From Solitalea agri (GTDB lineage: Bacteria > Bacteroidota > Bacteroidia > Sphingobacteriales > Sphingobacteriaceae): a DNA stretch of 64,000 nt. The stretch is taken from assembly GCF_023914155.1 (NCBI RefSeq), contig NZ_JAMWYS010000036.1:124001-188000 (forward strand), given 5' to 3'. Shown here one piece after another: positions 36,007 through 45,512 of the stretch (its first letter is position 1; the number at the start of each line of letters is the position of its first letter). The position numbers were made by a program, and so were the translations under genes. A model generated the notes under the pieces. It saw only the letters and a list, made by a program, of their open reading frames with translations. It did no database searches and was not told the origin of the DNA.

Positions 36007-37695
36007 ATGAAAATCGCACTGGCTCAATTAAACTATCACATTGGCAATTTTGAATCGAATACGAAGAAGATTCTTCAAGCAGTAAAAGAAGCAAAGGTTC
36101 AACATGCAGATTTGGTGGTTTTCTCAGAACTGGCCATTTGCGGTTATCCTGCCCGTGATTTTCTGGAGTTCGAAGAGTTTATTGAGCATTGCGATGAGGC
36201 TATTCGACTAATTGCGGCTGAATGTATAGGCATTGCGGCAATTGTTGGAGCGCCATCTGTAAATCCAAAATTAGAAGGCAAAAACCTGTTTAATTCTGCA
36301 TATTTCCTCGAAAACGGTATTGTTAAGGCAAAAGTGAATAAAACGCTTTTACCTACTTACGATGTTTTTGACGAGTACCGTTATTTCGAACCTAATACGG
36401 AGTTTAAGCTAATTGAATTTAAAGGGAAAAAAATTGCTCTGACCATTTGTGAAGACCTTTGGAACGTTGATGAAGATCCGTTGTATGTAAAAGCACCAAT
36501 GGATGAGTTAATTCATCAAAAGCCTGATCTGATGATCAATATTGCTGCATCGCCCTTCGATTTTCGCCACCGTGAAGACAGGCTTAAGGTTTTGGGTAAT
36601 AATTGTGAGAAGTACAATTTGCCATTGATCTATGTAAATCATATTGGAGCCCAAACCGAACTTATTTTCGATGGTGGTTCAATGGTGATGAATGCCAGCG
36701 GCCGCTTGGTTGAAGAAATGAAATACTTTGAGGAAGACTTATCATACGTAGAGTTTAACAGTGATTTTATTACCCTTGAGTCTGGCAAAACAGTAATTCA
36801 AGGAGCTTGGCAAAACGAGGATAATAACAGTGTAATAGATGTTGCCGAACACGAAACCATCGAACGTATTTATAATGCCCTGGTTTTAGGAATAAAAGAT
36901 TACTTTATCAAATCGGGGTTTAATAAGGCTACATTAGGGATGTCGGGAGGAATAGACTCAGCAGTGGTTTTGGCTTTAGCCGCGGAAGCCTTGGGAAAAG
37001 ATAATGTATTGCCCGTTTTAATGCCTTCTCAATATTCTACCGATCATTCTATTGATGATTCAATAGATATGGTTAATCGCATTGGCTGTAAGCATGAAAT
37101 TATTCCGATTAAAAATATCTTTGAAACCTTTGAGTCAACCTTAAAACCTCAGTTTAAAGATCTGCCTTTTAACCTTACGGAAGAGAATATGCAAGCGCGT
37201 ATCCGCGGGGTGTTGTTAATGGCCATGTCGAATAAGTTCGGTTATATCTTATTGAACACCTCGAACAAAAGTGAAAATGCAGTTGGCTACGGTACCCTTT
37301 ACGGAGATATGTGTGGAGGCCTTTCGGTAATTGGTGATGTGTATAAAATGCAGGTATATGCTTTGGCTCGCCATATAAATAGAAATGGAGTAATAATCCC
37401 CGAAAATATTATTACAAAGGCGCCTTCGGCAGAGCTGCGGCCCGACCAGAAAGACAGTGATTCACTGCCTGAATATGATGTGCTTGACAAGGTGTTGTAT
37501 CAGTATATCGAATTAAGAAAAAGTTCTAAAGAAATAATTGGACAAGGCTATGATGAAGCCCTTGTTAAGCGTATATTAAGGCTTGTTAATATTAATGAGT
37601 ATAAACGTCATCAAACACCACCAATATTAAGAGTTTCGTCAAAAGCCTTTGGAGTTGGTCGTCGTATGCCTATTGTTGGTAAATATATTTTTTAA
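36007..37695 (+). CDS. nadE: Glutamine-dependent NAD+ synthetase
   Basis: Converts nicotinate adenine dinucleotide to NAD+ with ammonia from glutamine. 562 aa with a fused N-terminal nitrilase-fold glutaminase (about 1-260): FSELAICGYPARDF carries the catalytic Glu, NKTLLPTYDVFDE the Lys and ALTICEDLWN the Cys. The C-terminal synthetase (about 285-560) has the ATP pyrophosphatase motif GMSGGIDSAVVLALA and TNKSENAVGYGTLYGD. The order of domains and the length match other two-domain bacterial NadE enzymes. Confidence 0.97.
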   Translation: MKIALAQLNYHIGNFESNTKKILQAVKEAKVQHADLVVFSELAICGYPARDFLEFEEFIEHCDEAIRLIAAECIGIAAIVGAPSVNPKLEGKNLFNSAYFLENGIVKAKVNKTLLPTYDVFDEYRYFEPNTEFKLIEFKGKKIALTICEDLWNVDEDPLYVKAPMDELIHQKPDLMINIAASPFDFRHREDRLKVLGNNCEKYNLPLIYVNHIGAQTELIFDGGSMVMNASGRLVEEMKYFEEDLSYVEFNSDFITLESGKTVIQGAWQNEDNNSVIDVAEHETIERIYNALVLGIKDYFIKSGFNKATLGMSGGIDSAVVLALAAEALGKDNVLPVLMPSQYSTDHSIDDSIDMVNRIGCKHEIIPIKNIFETFESTLKPQFKDLPFNLTEENMQARIRGVLLMAMSNKFGYILLNTSNKSENAVGYGTLYGDMCGGLSVIGDVYKMQVYALARHINRNGVIIPENIITKAPSAELRPDQKDSDSLPEYDVLDKVLYQYIELRKSSKEIIGQGYDEALVKRILRLVNINEYKRHQTPPILRVSSKAFGVGRRMPIVGKYIF

Positions 37696-37790
37696 GTAGT
37701 AGTTAAAATCAGTGGTAATTTGCTTGTTGTTAGGTTGTTAAGGAAAGTGTATTTTTTACAACAAGGTCTTTTAAAAATCAATTTAATAAG

Positions 37791-37798
37791 TAAATTTA
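37791..37798 (+). promoter_or_regulatory. Putative -7 box of the ROK-family gene
   Basis: TAAATTTA differs from TAnnTTTG only at the last base and lies 22 nt before the start codon at 37820. Weak, motif-only evidence. Confidence 0.3.
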
Positions 37799-37819
37799 CC
37801 GCCCACACAAATTATTATT

Positions 37820-38725
37820 ATGGAAAGATATCTTGGTATAGATGTGGGGGGGAATCACGTTAAAACCGGAATCGTTGACAATACTGGAGAGATCCAGGAT
37901 TTCAAAAGTTTTGAAACTGCCGAATTAAGAAAAAACGGCCAGTTCGTGGAAAACCTTCTTGATAGAATTGTTTATCGATTGATCAATCACAAGGACATTC
38001 AAAAGATAGGGATCGGCTTGCCGGGCACTATTACTAAAGACCGTTCTACTCCAATCGAAATTACTGCAATACCCGAAATAAACGGAACGAAATTGCAGTC
38101 AGCATTTCAAAAACGTTTTCCTGGAATGGACATTTTTCTTGAAAATGATGCAAACGCCGCAGCCTTGGGCGAACTGCATTTTGCAAAAAAAGGAATTCCT
38201 AATACTTACGGATTCATTACCTTGGGAACCGGAATTGGCAGTGCAGCGGTGATCGATCGTCGTATTTTCACCGGCGGCGATGGTAATGGTTTGGAGTTAG
38301 GACATATTCCATCAAGAAATAATAAAACGCTTGAACAGAATATTGGTAAACAAGGGATTATTGATTTGATTGGTGAGCGATTGGCTACTTATTCAGGTCC
38401 GACAAAAGTTTCCCGCACAGAGCCTATCTCTGCAACTCGTACAGTAGTTGCTGCTACTGAAGGTGATGAATTTGCCCGCAGCGTATTTTACGAAGTCGGT
38501 GAAATTTTGGGCGAAGGCTTGGTTTCTTTTATCCGCATTATGGATATTAAAACCATTATTATTGGAGGCGGTTTATCAGCAGCCTATCAGTTCATCGAAC
38601 CAGGTATTAAAAAACAGCTTGAACACTATTTAACACCTTATTATCTAAAAGACCTTAAACTTTATTTAGCTTCTTTAGGTAATGATGCCGGACTGTTGGG
38701 TGCTGCATCACTTTGTTTTGATTAG
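37820..38725 (+). CDS. ROK-family sugar kinase
   Basis: A sugar kinase of the ROK family, 301 aa. The phosphate-1 loop LGIDVGGNHVKTGIVD opens the protein; ENDANAAALGE contains the catalytic Asp and LGTGIGSAAV the phosphate-2 loop. The ELGH motif (sugar-binding Glu/His) is kept, but the zinc-binding CxCGxxGCxE cluster is absent, and the region instead reads IPSRNNKTLEQNIGKQG. It could be a glucokinase, including the polyphosphate type, which lacks the zinc site, or a kinase for another hexose. There is no N-terminal HTH, so not a NagC-type repressor. It is monocistronic, with its own terminator. Confidence 0.85.
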   Translation: MERYLGIDVGGNHVKTGIVDNTGEIQDFKSFETAELRKNGQFVENLLDRIVYRLINHKDIQKIGIGLPGTITKDRSTPIEITAIPEINGTKLQSAFQKRFPGMDIFLENDANAAALGELHFAKKGIPNTYGFITLGTGIGSAAVIDRRIFTGGDGNGLELGHIPSRNNKTLEQNIGKQGIIDLIGERLATYSGPTKVSRTEPISATRTVVAATEGDEFARSVFYEVGEILGEGLVSFIRIMDIKTIIIGGGLSAAYQFIEPGIKKQLEHYLTPYYLKDLKLYLASLGNDAGLLGAASLCFD

Positions 38726-38745
38726 GGAATATTTATTTAGATAGT

Positions 38746-38779
38746 AAAACCGCCTAGTATTTTATTAGGCGGTTTTTTT
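38746..38779 (+). terminator. Terminator after the ROK kinase gene
   Basis: AAAACCGCCTA (38746-38756) pairs with TAGGCGGTTTT (38766-38776), followed by T residues to 38779. It may also serve the minus-strand CoA-transferase gene. Confidence 0.88.
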
Positions 38780-38868
38780 ATGATTTACAAAATACAGTTG
38801 CCCATTCAGGGGAGAGTGATAGATTTATTTGGTTAGAAAGCGGAATAGATACGGTGATTTAGCATGCC

Positions 38869-40155
38869 CTAAAAGACTTTGAATCGTTCCATACAAGAGC
38901 GCTCTAATCCTTCCCTGTCATCAGGATGGGCAATATCGATTAGAGCCTTTGCTCTTTGTCTGAAATTCTTTCCAAACAAATTGGCTATTCCGTACTCCGT
39001 AACCACATAGTGAACATGAGCCCTTGTGGTGACTACGCCTGCTCCCATTTTTAAGAAAGGAACGATACGCGGTACACCCTTAGTTGTTCGGGATGATAAG
39101 GCGATAATGGGCTTGCCACCTTCGCTCATGGCGGCCCCTCTCATAAAATCAACTTGTCCGCCAACACCCGAAAATTGGTAACTTCCTATCGAGTCGGAAC
39201 ACACCTGTCCGGTAATATCAATTTCAATGGCACTATTGATAGCTACCATTTTATCATTGCAACTAATCACATTAGGATCATTCACATATTCAATATCCAG
39301 GAAATGGAAGGCAGGGTTGTCACTCACATAATCATAAAGCTTTCGTGTTCCTAGCGCAAAACCCGTCACAGTTTGGTTCGCATGTATCTTTTTGTACTTG
39401 TTGTTAATGATATCTCTTTCAAAAAGATCAACTATTCCGTCGCTAAACATTTCGGTATGAACACCCAGATCTTTGTGATTGCCAAGGCAACGCAGTACTG
39501 CATCAGGTATGGAGCCAATGCCCATTTGCAAAGTGCTTCTATCCTCAATCAATCCGGCTACGTATTCACCAATTATTAGATCAGTTTTGGTGGCCTTATC
39601 TCCAAAACTGGCTTCATGCAACGGATCGTTACACTCAACCAATGCATGAAACCGGCTGCAATGAATAACACCATCGCCATGAGTTCTGGGAACATTAGGG
39701 TTTACTTGGGCAATTACATACTTTGCTGAGTTCACTGCCGACCGGGTAACATCCACGCAAACACCCAGAGAGCAGTATCCATGATGATCTGGTGGTGAAA
39801 CCTGCACCAAGGCCACATCAATGGGAAGTACACTCTGTTTGAACAGACGCGGAATCTCACTTAAAAAGACTGGCACATAATCAGCAAATCCTTCATTAAC
39901 ACCGGTTCGTACAGATGCTGAAACAAAAAGAGAATTGATTGAAAAACTGTTGGCATATTCAGGCTTGTCGACATGAATATCTCCATACACAGAAATGAAA
40001 ACAAATTCAACGTCTTGTAACCGGCTGTGTTGTTTTGCCAATTCTTTCAGTAAGTAAGCAGGTGTTTGAGCACTACCCTGTACAAAAATGCGGTTACCCG
40101 ATTGAATAATGGATAAAGCCTCTGCTGGACTCTGATAATTTATTGGCGGTTTCAT
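38869..40155 (-). CDS. Acetyl-CoA hydrolase/CoA-transferase (4-hydroxybutyrate CoA-transferase-like)
   Basis: Moves CoA between acids using an enzyme-bound glutamyl-CoA thioester. 428 aa. The catalytic Glu is in HTEMFSDG (about residue 236), with the oxyanion/CoA glycine loop SGVGGQVDFMRGA near 329-341 and VTEYGIANLFGK downstream. The PRTHGDGVIH segment is typical of the Cat1/AbfT group. The natural acid (acetate, butyrate, succinate or 4-hydroxybutyrate) cannot be told from sequence alone. It is a lone gene; no companion pathway genes adjoin it. Confidence 0.9.
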   Translation of the reverse strand: MKPPINYQSPAEALSIIQSGNRIFVQGSAQTPAYLLKELAKQHSRLQDVEFVFISVYGDIHVDKPEYANSFSINSLFVSASVRTGVNEGFADYVPVFLSEIPRLFKQSVLPIDVALVQVSPPDHHGYCSLGVCVDVTRSAVNSAKYVIAQVNPNVPRTHGDGVIHCSRFHALVECNDPLHEASFGDKATKTDLIIGEYVAGLIEDRSTLQMGIGSIPDAVLRCLGNHKDLGVHTEMFSDGIVDLFERDIINNKYKKIHANQTVTGFALGTRKLYDYVSDNPAFHFLDIEYVNDPNVISCNDKMVAINSAIEIDITGQVCSDSIGSYQFSGVGGQVDFMRGAAMSEGGKPIIALSSRTTKGVPRIVPFLKMGAGVVTTRAHVHYVVTEYGIANLFGKNFRQRAKALIDIAHPDDREGLERSCMERFKVF

Positions 40156-40339
40156 AAGCTTTGCTCTAATCTTAACAAACCTGTTTTACCCAATTGATAC
40201 TAAATTATATAGGGTTTATGGGAGTCAGGTTACAATTTGGCAATTCTAAGAAAATCATCCAGTTTAAAAGATGACTTAAGTCAATTTATTGAATAGCAAA
40301 ATGGAAGGTAAATATCACTAAATCAATGTCTTTATAAAA

Positions 40340-40376
40340 CAACAAAACCACCTGGATAAAACAGATGGTTTTGTTG
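40340..40376 (-). terminator. Terminator downstream of lnt
   Basis: CAACAAAACCA (40340-40350) pairs with TGGTTTTGTTG (40366-40376), with inner CTG/CAG pairs. It lies 3' of the minus-strand lnt gene. The rest of the 40156-40427 spacer shows nothing further. Confidence 0.7.
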
Positions 40377-40427
40377 GGTATATACTCTTTATCTAAAGTT
40401 TTCAACGTATGGCTCTGGGTTGAATTA

Positions 40428-42074
40428 TTATTGAGTATTAAATTTTGGACGTCCTTTGCTTATAAACCTCCACAAGAAAGAAAGCATAATGAATCCAAAG
40501 GCGAAAATGCTGCCTAAAACAGCTATGATATCACCGTATTTGCTGTAAAAAGTAAGTTTGGTATTTAAATTAAGATCTGCTTTAATAGCTGTTTGCGTCC
40601 ACCAACTGGTTTGTTTAATAATGTCGCCACGTTGGTTAATGAATGCCGATATACCAGTATTTGCCGAGCGAGCAATACTTCTGCGGGTTTCAATAGCTCT
40701 TAACTTAGCATACTGCAAATGCTGTTTATAGCCCGAGGTGTTTTTCCACCAGCCATCGTTGGTAATAATGGCCAATAATTGAGCATCGCGTAAAACATGA
40801 TCGGCCATAAATGATCCGAAAATAGATTCATAGCATACGGCCGGAGCGATCCCAATTCCGCTTTGGGTGTAAAGCACCGGGTTGGCATTGTCTTTTCCGT
40901 AGCCGCCCGAAGTTCCTCCCAAATCAATAACAATATTTCCTAAGAATCCTAAAACTGATGAATACGGATACGATTCAACTCCCGGTACCAATTTACTTTT
41001 ATGATAAACCTGAACTTTTGGCAAATTTTCAATCAATAAGCCGGCATTGTAAACATCGTAATACCTGCTGCTTTCCTTGTTATAACGCGCTGTTGAGGTT
41101 TTCTTATCATTATACCATTTCACAGTTACAGCACCTGTAAGCACATTCCCGTTTTTATATTTTGATAAGAAACGTTGAATGAGTTCAACACTTTGATCAT
41201 ATGGAAGATTATCTTCTCTGACCAATGGAATAATGGCAGTTTCGGGCCAAATGAAAAATTCGGTATTAGGCTGGCCAAGTGAATCAGAAAGTCTGATCAG
41301 TCTCTCCAGTTGCATTTCAGGAGGTAATCCATTAAACTTTTCTGAAAACGGATCGACATTAGGTTGTACTACAACTACGTTAGATGGATTGCCTTCTTCC
41401 TGGTAATGGTTATACATCCAAAGAGAAAGTCCAAGCGGAATGGCTAAATGCAGCGCAAGTCTAATCGAGAGCCAGCTTAGTCCTGTAAGAGATTTTTGTT
41501 CGGTTTTAAGGAGTTTATACTTTTTGTAAATGCTATAAACGATAATATTTGCCAGCAGGATCCAAAGCGTGCCGCCAAAGGCTCCGGTATATTCATACCA
41601 TTGAACCAGCTGATGATATTCTGCTAAACCGTTCCCTAAGGTCATCCACGGAAAAGCTAACTGCCATTCCTGGTGCAGGTATTCATAACCGATCCAGCAG
41701 CAAATCAACGCAAATAATCCAATTGTTTCTCCAAAATTTCTTCGAACACGATGAAACATTACAAAAGGAAGGCTCATTAGTAAGGATCCCAATAACAAAG
41801 GGACGCTTACAATACCGATAGCTCCGGCAACGCCAAGCTCTTGTCCGGCATTATAGATCCAATACAGCGAAAGAGTGTTCCAGATAAAAAAGCCAAAGAA
41901 ACTGTTTCTAAATATCCGCGCGCCAGCTTTTGGTGTATGTTTTAGTTGATCGTTTAAAATCAATAAGGGAACAAAAGCAAAAAACAAAAGAGGAGCGAAA
42001 GGGAGCGGTGGCCAAGCCAACCAAAGTAATAATCCGGTTAAGGTGGGTAGAAGTAAGTTCTTTAGTTTAAACAT
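40428..42074 (-). CDS. lnt: Apolipoprotein N-acyltransferase
   Basis: Adds the third acyl chain to lipoproteins in the inner membrane. 548 aa. About six N-terminal helices (residues 5-225) precede a periplasmic nitrilase-fold domain (about 235-500), and a final helix follows (about 515-540). The Glu-Lys-Cys triad is visible: IWPETAI, YHKSKLVPGVE and APAVCYESIFG. The length is close to the usual ~510 aa. Many lipoproteins in the window (SprE, GldB, SusD) are expected substrates. It is followed by rsmI upstream on the same strand, across a dispersed-repeat spacer. Confidence 0.93.
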   Translation of the reverse strand: MFKLKNLLLPTLTGLLLWLAWPPLPFAPLLFFAFVPLLILNDQLKHTPKAGARIFRNSFFGFFIWNTLSLYWIYNAGQELGVAGAIGIVSVPLLLGSLLMSLPFVMFHRVRRNFGETIGLFALICCWIGYEYLHQEWQLAFPWMTLGNGLAEYHQLVQWYEYTGAFGGTLWILLANIIVYSIYKKYKLLKTEQKSLTGLSWLSIRLALHLAIPLGLSLWMYNHYQEEGNPSNVVVVQPNVDPFSEKFNGLPPEMQLERLIRLSDSLGQPNTEFFIWPETAIIPLVREDNLPYDQSVELIQRFLSKYKNGNVLTGAVTVKWYNDKKTSTARYNKESSRYYDVYNAGLLIENLPKVQVYHKSKLVPGVESYPYSSVLGFLGNIVIDLGGTSGGYGKDNANPVLYTQSGIGIAPAVCYESIFGSFMADHVLRDAQLLAIITNDGWWKNTSGYKQHLQYAKLRAIETRRSIARSANTGISAFINQRGDIIKQTSWWTQTAIKADLNLNTKLTFYSKYGDIIAVLGSIFAFGFIMLSFLWRFISKGRPKFNTQ

Positions 42075-42081
42075 TTATTTT

Positions 42082-42177
42082 ATTTATGATTTAATGATTT
42101 ACGATTCTAGATTTAGGACTTAATGATTTTAGATTCGTATTGCAATCTAAAATCTACAATCAAAACGCTAAAATCAA
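42082..42177. repeat. Dispersed inverted-repeat element between lnt and rsmI
   Basis: The left half is built of ATGATTTA, CGATT and GATTTAGG units (42086-42133) and the right half of AATCTAAAATCTACAATC (42142-42159) and AAAATCAAT; they are imperfect reverse complements around about 42138. It covers the whole spacer and reaches into the 3' end of rsmI. It shares the architecture of the elements at 15027, 17281, 34051 and 42917. Confidence 0.6.
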
Positions 42178-42914
42178 TCGATTTCTTCTTCTTCTTCAGC
42201 GACTGAATATTTGTCTTTATACTTTGTTTTTTTATCCTTGATTTCGTTTCCTCCAACGCAAACTACAAATTCACCCTTTAACACATTGTTTTCAAAATGC
42301 GATTTTATTTCTGTTAGCGTTCCGCGAACATTTTCTTCAAAAACCTTACTGATTTCTCTCGATGCACAGGCCTGTCGTTCTGCCCCAAAATACTGAATAA
42401 ATTCTTCCAATGTTTTTAATAGGCGGTGAGGAGATTCATAAAAGATCATGGTACGATCTTCGTCAGTGAGCTCTTTTAAACGGGTTTGACGACCTTTTTT
42501 AACCGGTAAAAAGCCTTCAAAGCAAAACCGGTCACAAGGCAAACCTGAGTTGACTAAAGCCGGAACAAACGCTGTGGCGCCGGGCAGTGTTTCCAATGCA
42601 ATCTCTTCTTTTATGCACTCACGAACTAAAAGAAAACCAGGGTCGGATATTCCGGGGGTTCCTGCATCGCTTATTAAGGCAATGTTTAATCCTTCTTTTA
42701 AAAACTTGATCACCTCGGCAACAGCCTTATGCTCATTGTGCTGGTGATGCGAGAACATTTTTTTATCGATACCAAAATGCTTTAGTAACTGACCTCCGTT
42801 GCGGGTATCTTCTGCTAAAACAAGGTCCACCTCCTTTAAAATGCGTAAGGCCCGAAGGGTGATGTCTTCCAGGTTGCCAACAGGGGTAGGTATGAGGTAT
42901 AGTTTTCCGGTCAT
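42174..42914 (-). CDS. rsmI: 16S rRNA (cytidine1402-2'-O)-methyltransferase RsmI
   Basis: Methylates the ribose of C1402 in 16S rRNA using S-adenosylmethionine. 246 aa. The N-terminal signature LYLIPTPVGNLEDITLRAL, AEDTRNGGQLLKHF and the SAM-binding ISDAGTPGISDPGF mark this tetrapyrrole-methylase-fold enzyme; FYESPHRL follows. It ends in a highly acidic tail (AEEEEEID). It is divergent from serS, with a repeat-containing spacer between them. Confidence 0.96.
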   Translation of the reverse strand: MTGKLYLIPTPVGNLEDITLRALRILKEVDLVLAEDTRNGGQLLKHFGIDKKMFSHHQHNEHKAVAEVIKFLKEGLNIALISDAGTPGISDPGFLLVRECIKEEIALETLPGATAFVPALVNSGLPCDRFCFEGFLPVKKGRQTRLKELTDEDRTMIFYESPHRLLKTLEEFIQYFGAERQACASREISKVFEENVRGTLTEIKSHFENNVLKGEFVVCVGGNEIKDKKTKYKDKYSVAEEEEEID

Positions 42915-42916
42915 GA

Positions 42917-43011
42917 TTATAGTTATGAGTTGGGAGTTACGAGTTAAAAGTTCATGATGTTAAAAAAGTAGCAAGCTAATCTTCAACCATCAATCCGTAA
43001 CCCGTAATCAA
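42917..43011. repeat. Dispersed inverted-repeat element between rsmI and serS
   Basis: Left arm ATTATAGTTATGAGTTGGGA (42917-42936) continuing GTTACGAGTT, and right arm CCGTAACCCGTAATC (about 42994-43008), are imperfect reverse complements. The unit GAGTTACGAG/CCGTAACCC is the same as in the elements at 15027 and 17281. Confidence 0.6.
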
Positions 43012-43018
43012 AATTTTC

Positions 43019-43026
43019 TATCTTTA
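43019..43026 (+). promoter_or_regulatory. Putative -7 box of serS
   Basis: TATCTTTA differs from TAnnTTTG only at the last base, is followed by CGCAC and lies 19 nt before the serS start codon. Confidence 0.4.
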
Positions 43027-43045
43027 CGCACAAATTTGAGAAACG

Positions 43046-44317
43046 ATGCTGCAAATTAACTACATCAGAGAGAATAAAGAGGATGTTTTGGCCCGTTTGA
43101 GCAAAAAAAACTTTAAACAGCTCGAACTGGTAGATGAAATTTTAGACCTGGATCAGAAACGCCGTTCCACCCAGGTACAGCTAGATAATGTGCTTTCGCA
43201 GTCAAATACCATGGCAAAAAGCATCGGGGAGTTGGTAAAGTCCGGTCGCAAAGAAGAAATTGAGAAGATCAAAGAAACCACTTCATTATTAAAAGAAGAT
43301 ATTAAAGTATTAGGTGAAGAGCTAAGTGAGTTAGAGCAATTAGTGCATAACAAATTAGTTCAGTTGCCAAATCTTCCACATAGTTCAGTGCCTGCAGGGG
43401 CAACACCAGAAGAAAATGATGTAGTATTAACCAACGGTACCATTCCAACTTTGCCAGAAGGGGCATTGCCACATTGGGAGCTTGCGACTAAATACGATAT
43501 TATTGATTTTGAATTAGGTAACAAAATTACCGGAGCCGGTTTCCCGGTTTACAAAGGTAAAGGTGCCAAACTTCAGCGCGCGTTGATCAACTTCTTTTTG
43601 GAGGAAGCAGAAAAAGAAGGGTACTTCGAAGTTCAGCCTCCAATTGTGATTAATGAGGCATCAGGTTTTGGAACAGGACAGTTGCCTGATAAAGAAGGGC
43701 AGATGTATTTTGTAGGCGAAGATAACTTATACCTTATTCCTACGGCAGAAGTTCCGGTAACCAATCTGTACCGTGATGAAATTGTAAAAGAAGAAGATCT
43801 TCCTATTAAGAATACAGCTTATACGCCTTGTTTCCGTCGTGAAGCAGGTTCTTATGGTGCGCATGTACGTGGCTTGAACCGTTTACATCAGTTTGATAAG
43901 GTTGAAATTGTACAAATTGTTCATCCTGATAAATCATACGAAACACTTGAGCAAATGAGCACCTATGTGCAGACCTTGCTGCAAAAGTTAGAGTTGCCGT
44001 ACCGCGTTTTACGTTTATGCGGTGGTGATATGAGTTTTGCTTCTGCTTTAACCTACGATATGGAGGTGTACTCGACCGCCCAGCAGCGCTGGTTAGAGGT
44101 TAGCTCGGTTTCCAACTTCGAAACCTTCCAGGCTAATCGTTTAAAACTGCGCTACAAAGGCAAAGAAGGTAAGCCACAGTTGGCACACACCCTTAACGGA
44201 AGTGCCTTGGCTTTACCGCGTATTGTGGCTTCAATATTGGAGAATAACCAAACCGAAAAAGGGATCAAAATTCCGGCAGCATTGGTGCCTTATACTAAGT
44301 TCGAGTATATTGATTAA
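43046..44317 (+). CDS. serS: Seryl-tRNA synthetase
   Basis: Charges tRNA-Ser. 423 aa. The N-terminal long antiparallel coiled coil (about 30-105) binds the tRNA variable arm. The class II core has motif 2 in TPCFRREAGSYG (about 265-277), PTAEVPVTNLY upstream, and motif 3 in HTLNGSALALPRIVASILEN (about 383-402). All catalytic motifs are intact. Confidence 0.98.
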   Translation: MLQINYIRENKEDVLARLSKKNFKQLELVDEILDLDQKRRSTQVQLDNVLSQSNTMAKSIGELVKSGRKEEIEKIKETTSLLKEDIKVLGEELSELEQLVHNKLVQLPNLPHSSVPAGATPEENDVVLTNGTIPTLPEGALPHWELATKYDIIDFELGNKITGAGFPVYKGKGAKLQRALINFFLEEAEKEGYFEVQPPIVINEASGFGTGQLPDKEGQMYFVGEDNLYLIPTAEVPVTNLYRDEIVKEEDLPIKNTAYTPCFRREAGSYGAHVRGLNRLHQFDKVEIVQIVHPDKSYETLEQMSTYVQTLLQKLELPYRVLRLCGGDMSFASALTYDMEVYSTAQQRWLEVSSVSNFETFQANRLKLRYKGKEGKPQLAHTLNGSALALPRIVASILENNQTEKGIKIPAALVPYTKFEYID

Positions 44318-44341
44318 TGAGTTTTAATGAAACTATTATAG

Positions 44342-44369
44342 AGGGAACGCCGAATGCGTTCCCTTTTTT
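44342..44369 (+). terminator. Terminator after serS
   Basis: AGGGAACGC (44342-44350) pairs with GCGTTCCCT (44356-44364), loop CGAAT, followed by T residues. Confidence 0.92.
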
Positions 44370-44601
44370 GTTGATGAGATTTTTGAATAAGGGGAAATAC
44401 TTAAGAGTCAGAGTATATTAGAGGCATTGATCCTTATAAATCTCCTTGTTAAGACTTCTGTTTTACCTTCTAACTGACAGAAAAGTCATTTTGTTAAATA
44501 TTATTCTTTAGAATTTTTTCTTCGTATTTAAATTGCTCGACAACATCTATTTATTGATTAAGCTCAGCAGCTATTTAAAACTATAGAATTTTATTGCTTC
44601 C

Positions 44602-45426
44602 ATGAATAACAAAATTTTCCCTGTCGAAATAATCGACTTTACTTCTGAATTATGGTTGCCTCAGCTAAAAATTAAAAGCCTGATTATTTACAACAGTATC
44701 TTAGCTTTTATACTTACAGTCTTGCTTTTACTTCCATTTATTAGAGTGGATATATCAATTAAAAGTGGAGGTATAGTTAGAGTTAGACCTATAACGGAAA
44801 AATATGAGGTAAAACCTCTGAACGCTGGTTCCATCTCACAAATATATGTTTACGATGGAATGAAAGTTTTAAAAGGTCAAACATTATTAATTCTTGATCG
44901 CGAATCCAACAAAAGCAAGCTTTCCGAAAATGAGTTATCCCTTCAGGAGCATCTTCATTATGACGAAGACCTTAAGCTACTTATCTCAATTGACTTAAAA
45001 AGTGAGATTCCATTAAATCAATTAGTGTCACCACTATTTAAGCAGCAGTTTAGTAAATTCAGATATTCCTTCCTTGAACAGCAAGCCATATTCGAAAAAG
45101 CACAATCAAACTATGAAATGAATAAGAAATTGTTTGATCAGAAAGTAATTGCACTGAAAGAATTCCGAGATTACAATTTTGAATTTAATAAAGCAAAAGC
45201 CGCTTTACAAGCATTCGTTGAACAGCAGCGAAGCATTTGGCAGGAAGAAAAAACTAATAATACACTTGCTTTAACCCGCTTAAAGGCCGAACAAAATGAA
45301 CTGGAGAAAGATTGGGGTCAAACCGAAATAATGGCTCTAATAAGTCGCACATTTCAGCAATTTACAGGAAAATATGAAGGCGGTCAGATTCAGAAAGGGG
45401 AAACAATTTGCCATAAAAGGCTCTAA
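44602..45426 (+). CDS. Truncated HlyD-family secretion adaptor
   Basis: A membrane-fusion adaptor of the type that works with peptidase-containing ABC exporters of double-glycine peptides. 274 aa. An N-terminal membrane helix (about 26-48) is followed by the first lipoyl half (AGSISQIYVYDGMKVLKGQTL), a long coiled-coil hairpin (about 100-230) and the start of the second lipoyl half (FQQFTGKYEGGQIQKGETI). There the reading frame ends abruptly in CHKRL. Full-length members have about 400-440 aa with a beta-barrel domain, which is missing. No ABC transporter gene adjoins it. It is probably non-functional, unless the short form has a new role. Confidence 0.8.
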   Translation: MNNKIFPVEIIDFTSELWLPQLKIKSLIIYNSILAFILTVLLLLPFIRVDISIKSGGIVRVRPITEKYEVKPLNAGSISQIYVYDGMKVLKGQTLLILDRESNKSKLSENELSLQEHLHYDEDLKLLISIDLKSEIPLNQLVSPLFKQQFSKFRYSFLEQQAIFEKAQSNYEMNKKLFDQKVIALKEFRDYNFEFNKAKAALQAFVEQQRSIWQEEKTNNTLALTRLKAEQNELEKDWGQTEIMALISRTFQQFTGKYEGGQIQKGETICHKRL

Positions 45427-45512
45427 AGTTATTGGAAATGTGATGGGACCTGTTAATATACGGGAGGAAGGCAGATAAAGATATTTACTCTTAACAAAAC
45501 TTATATCTATCT

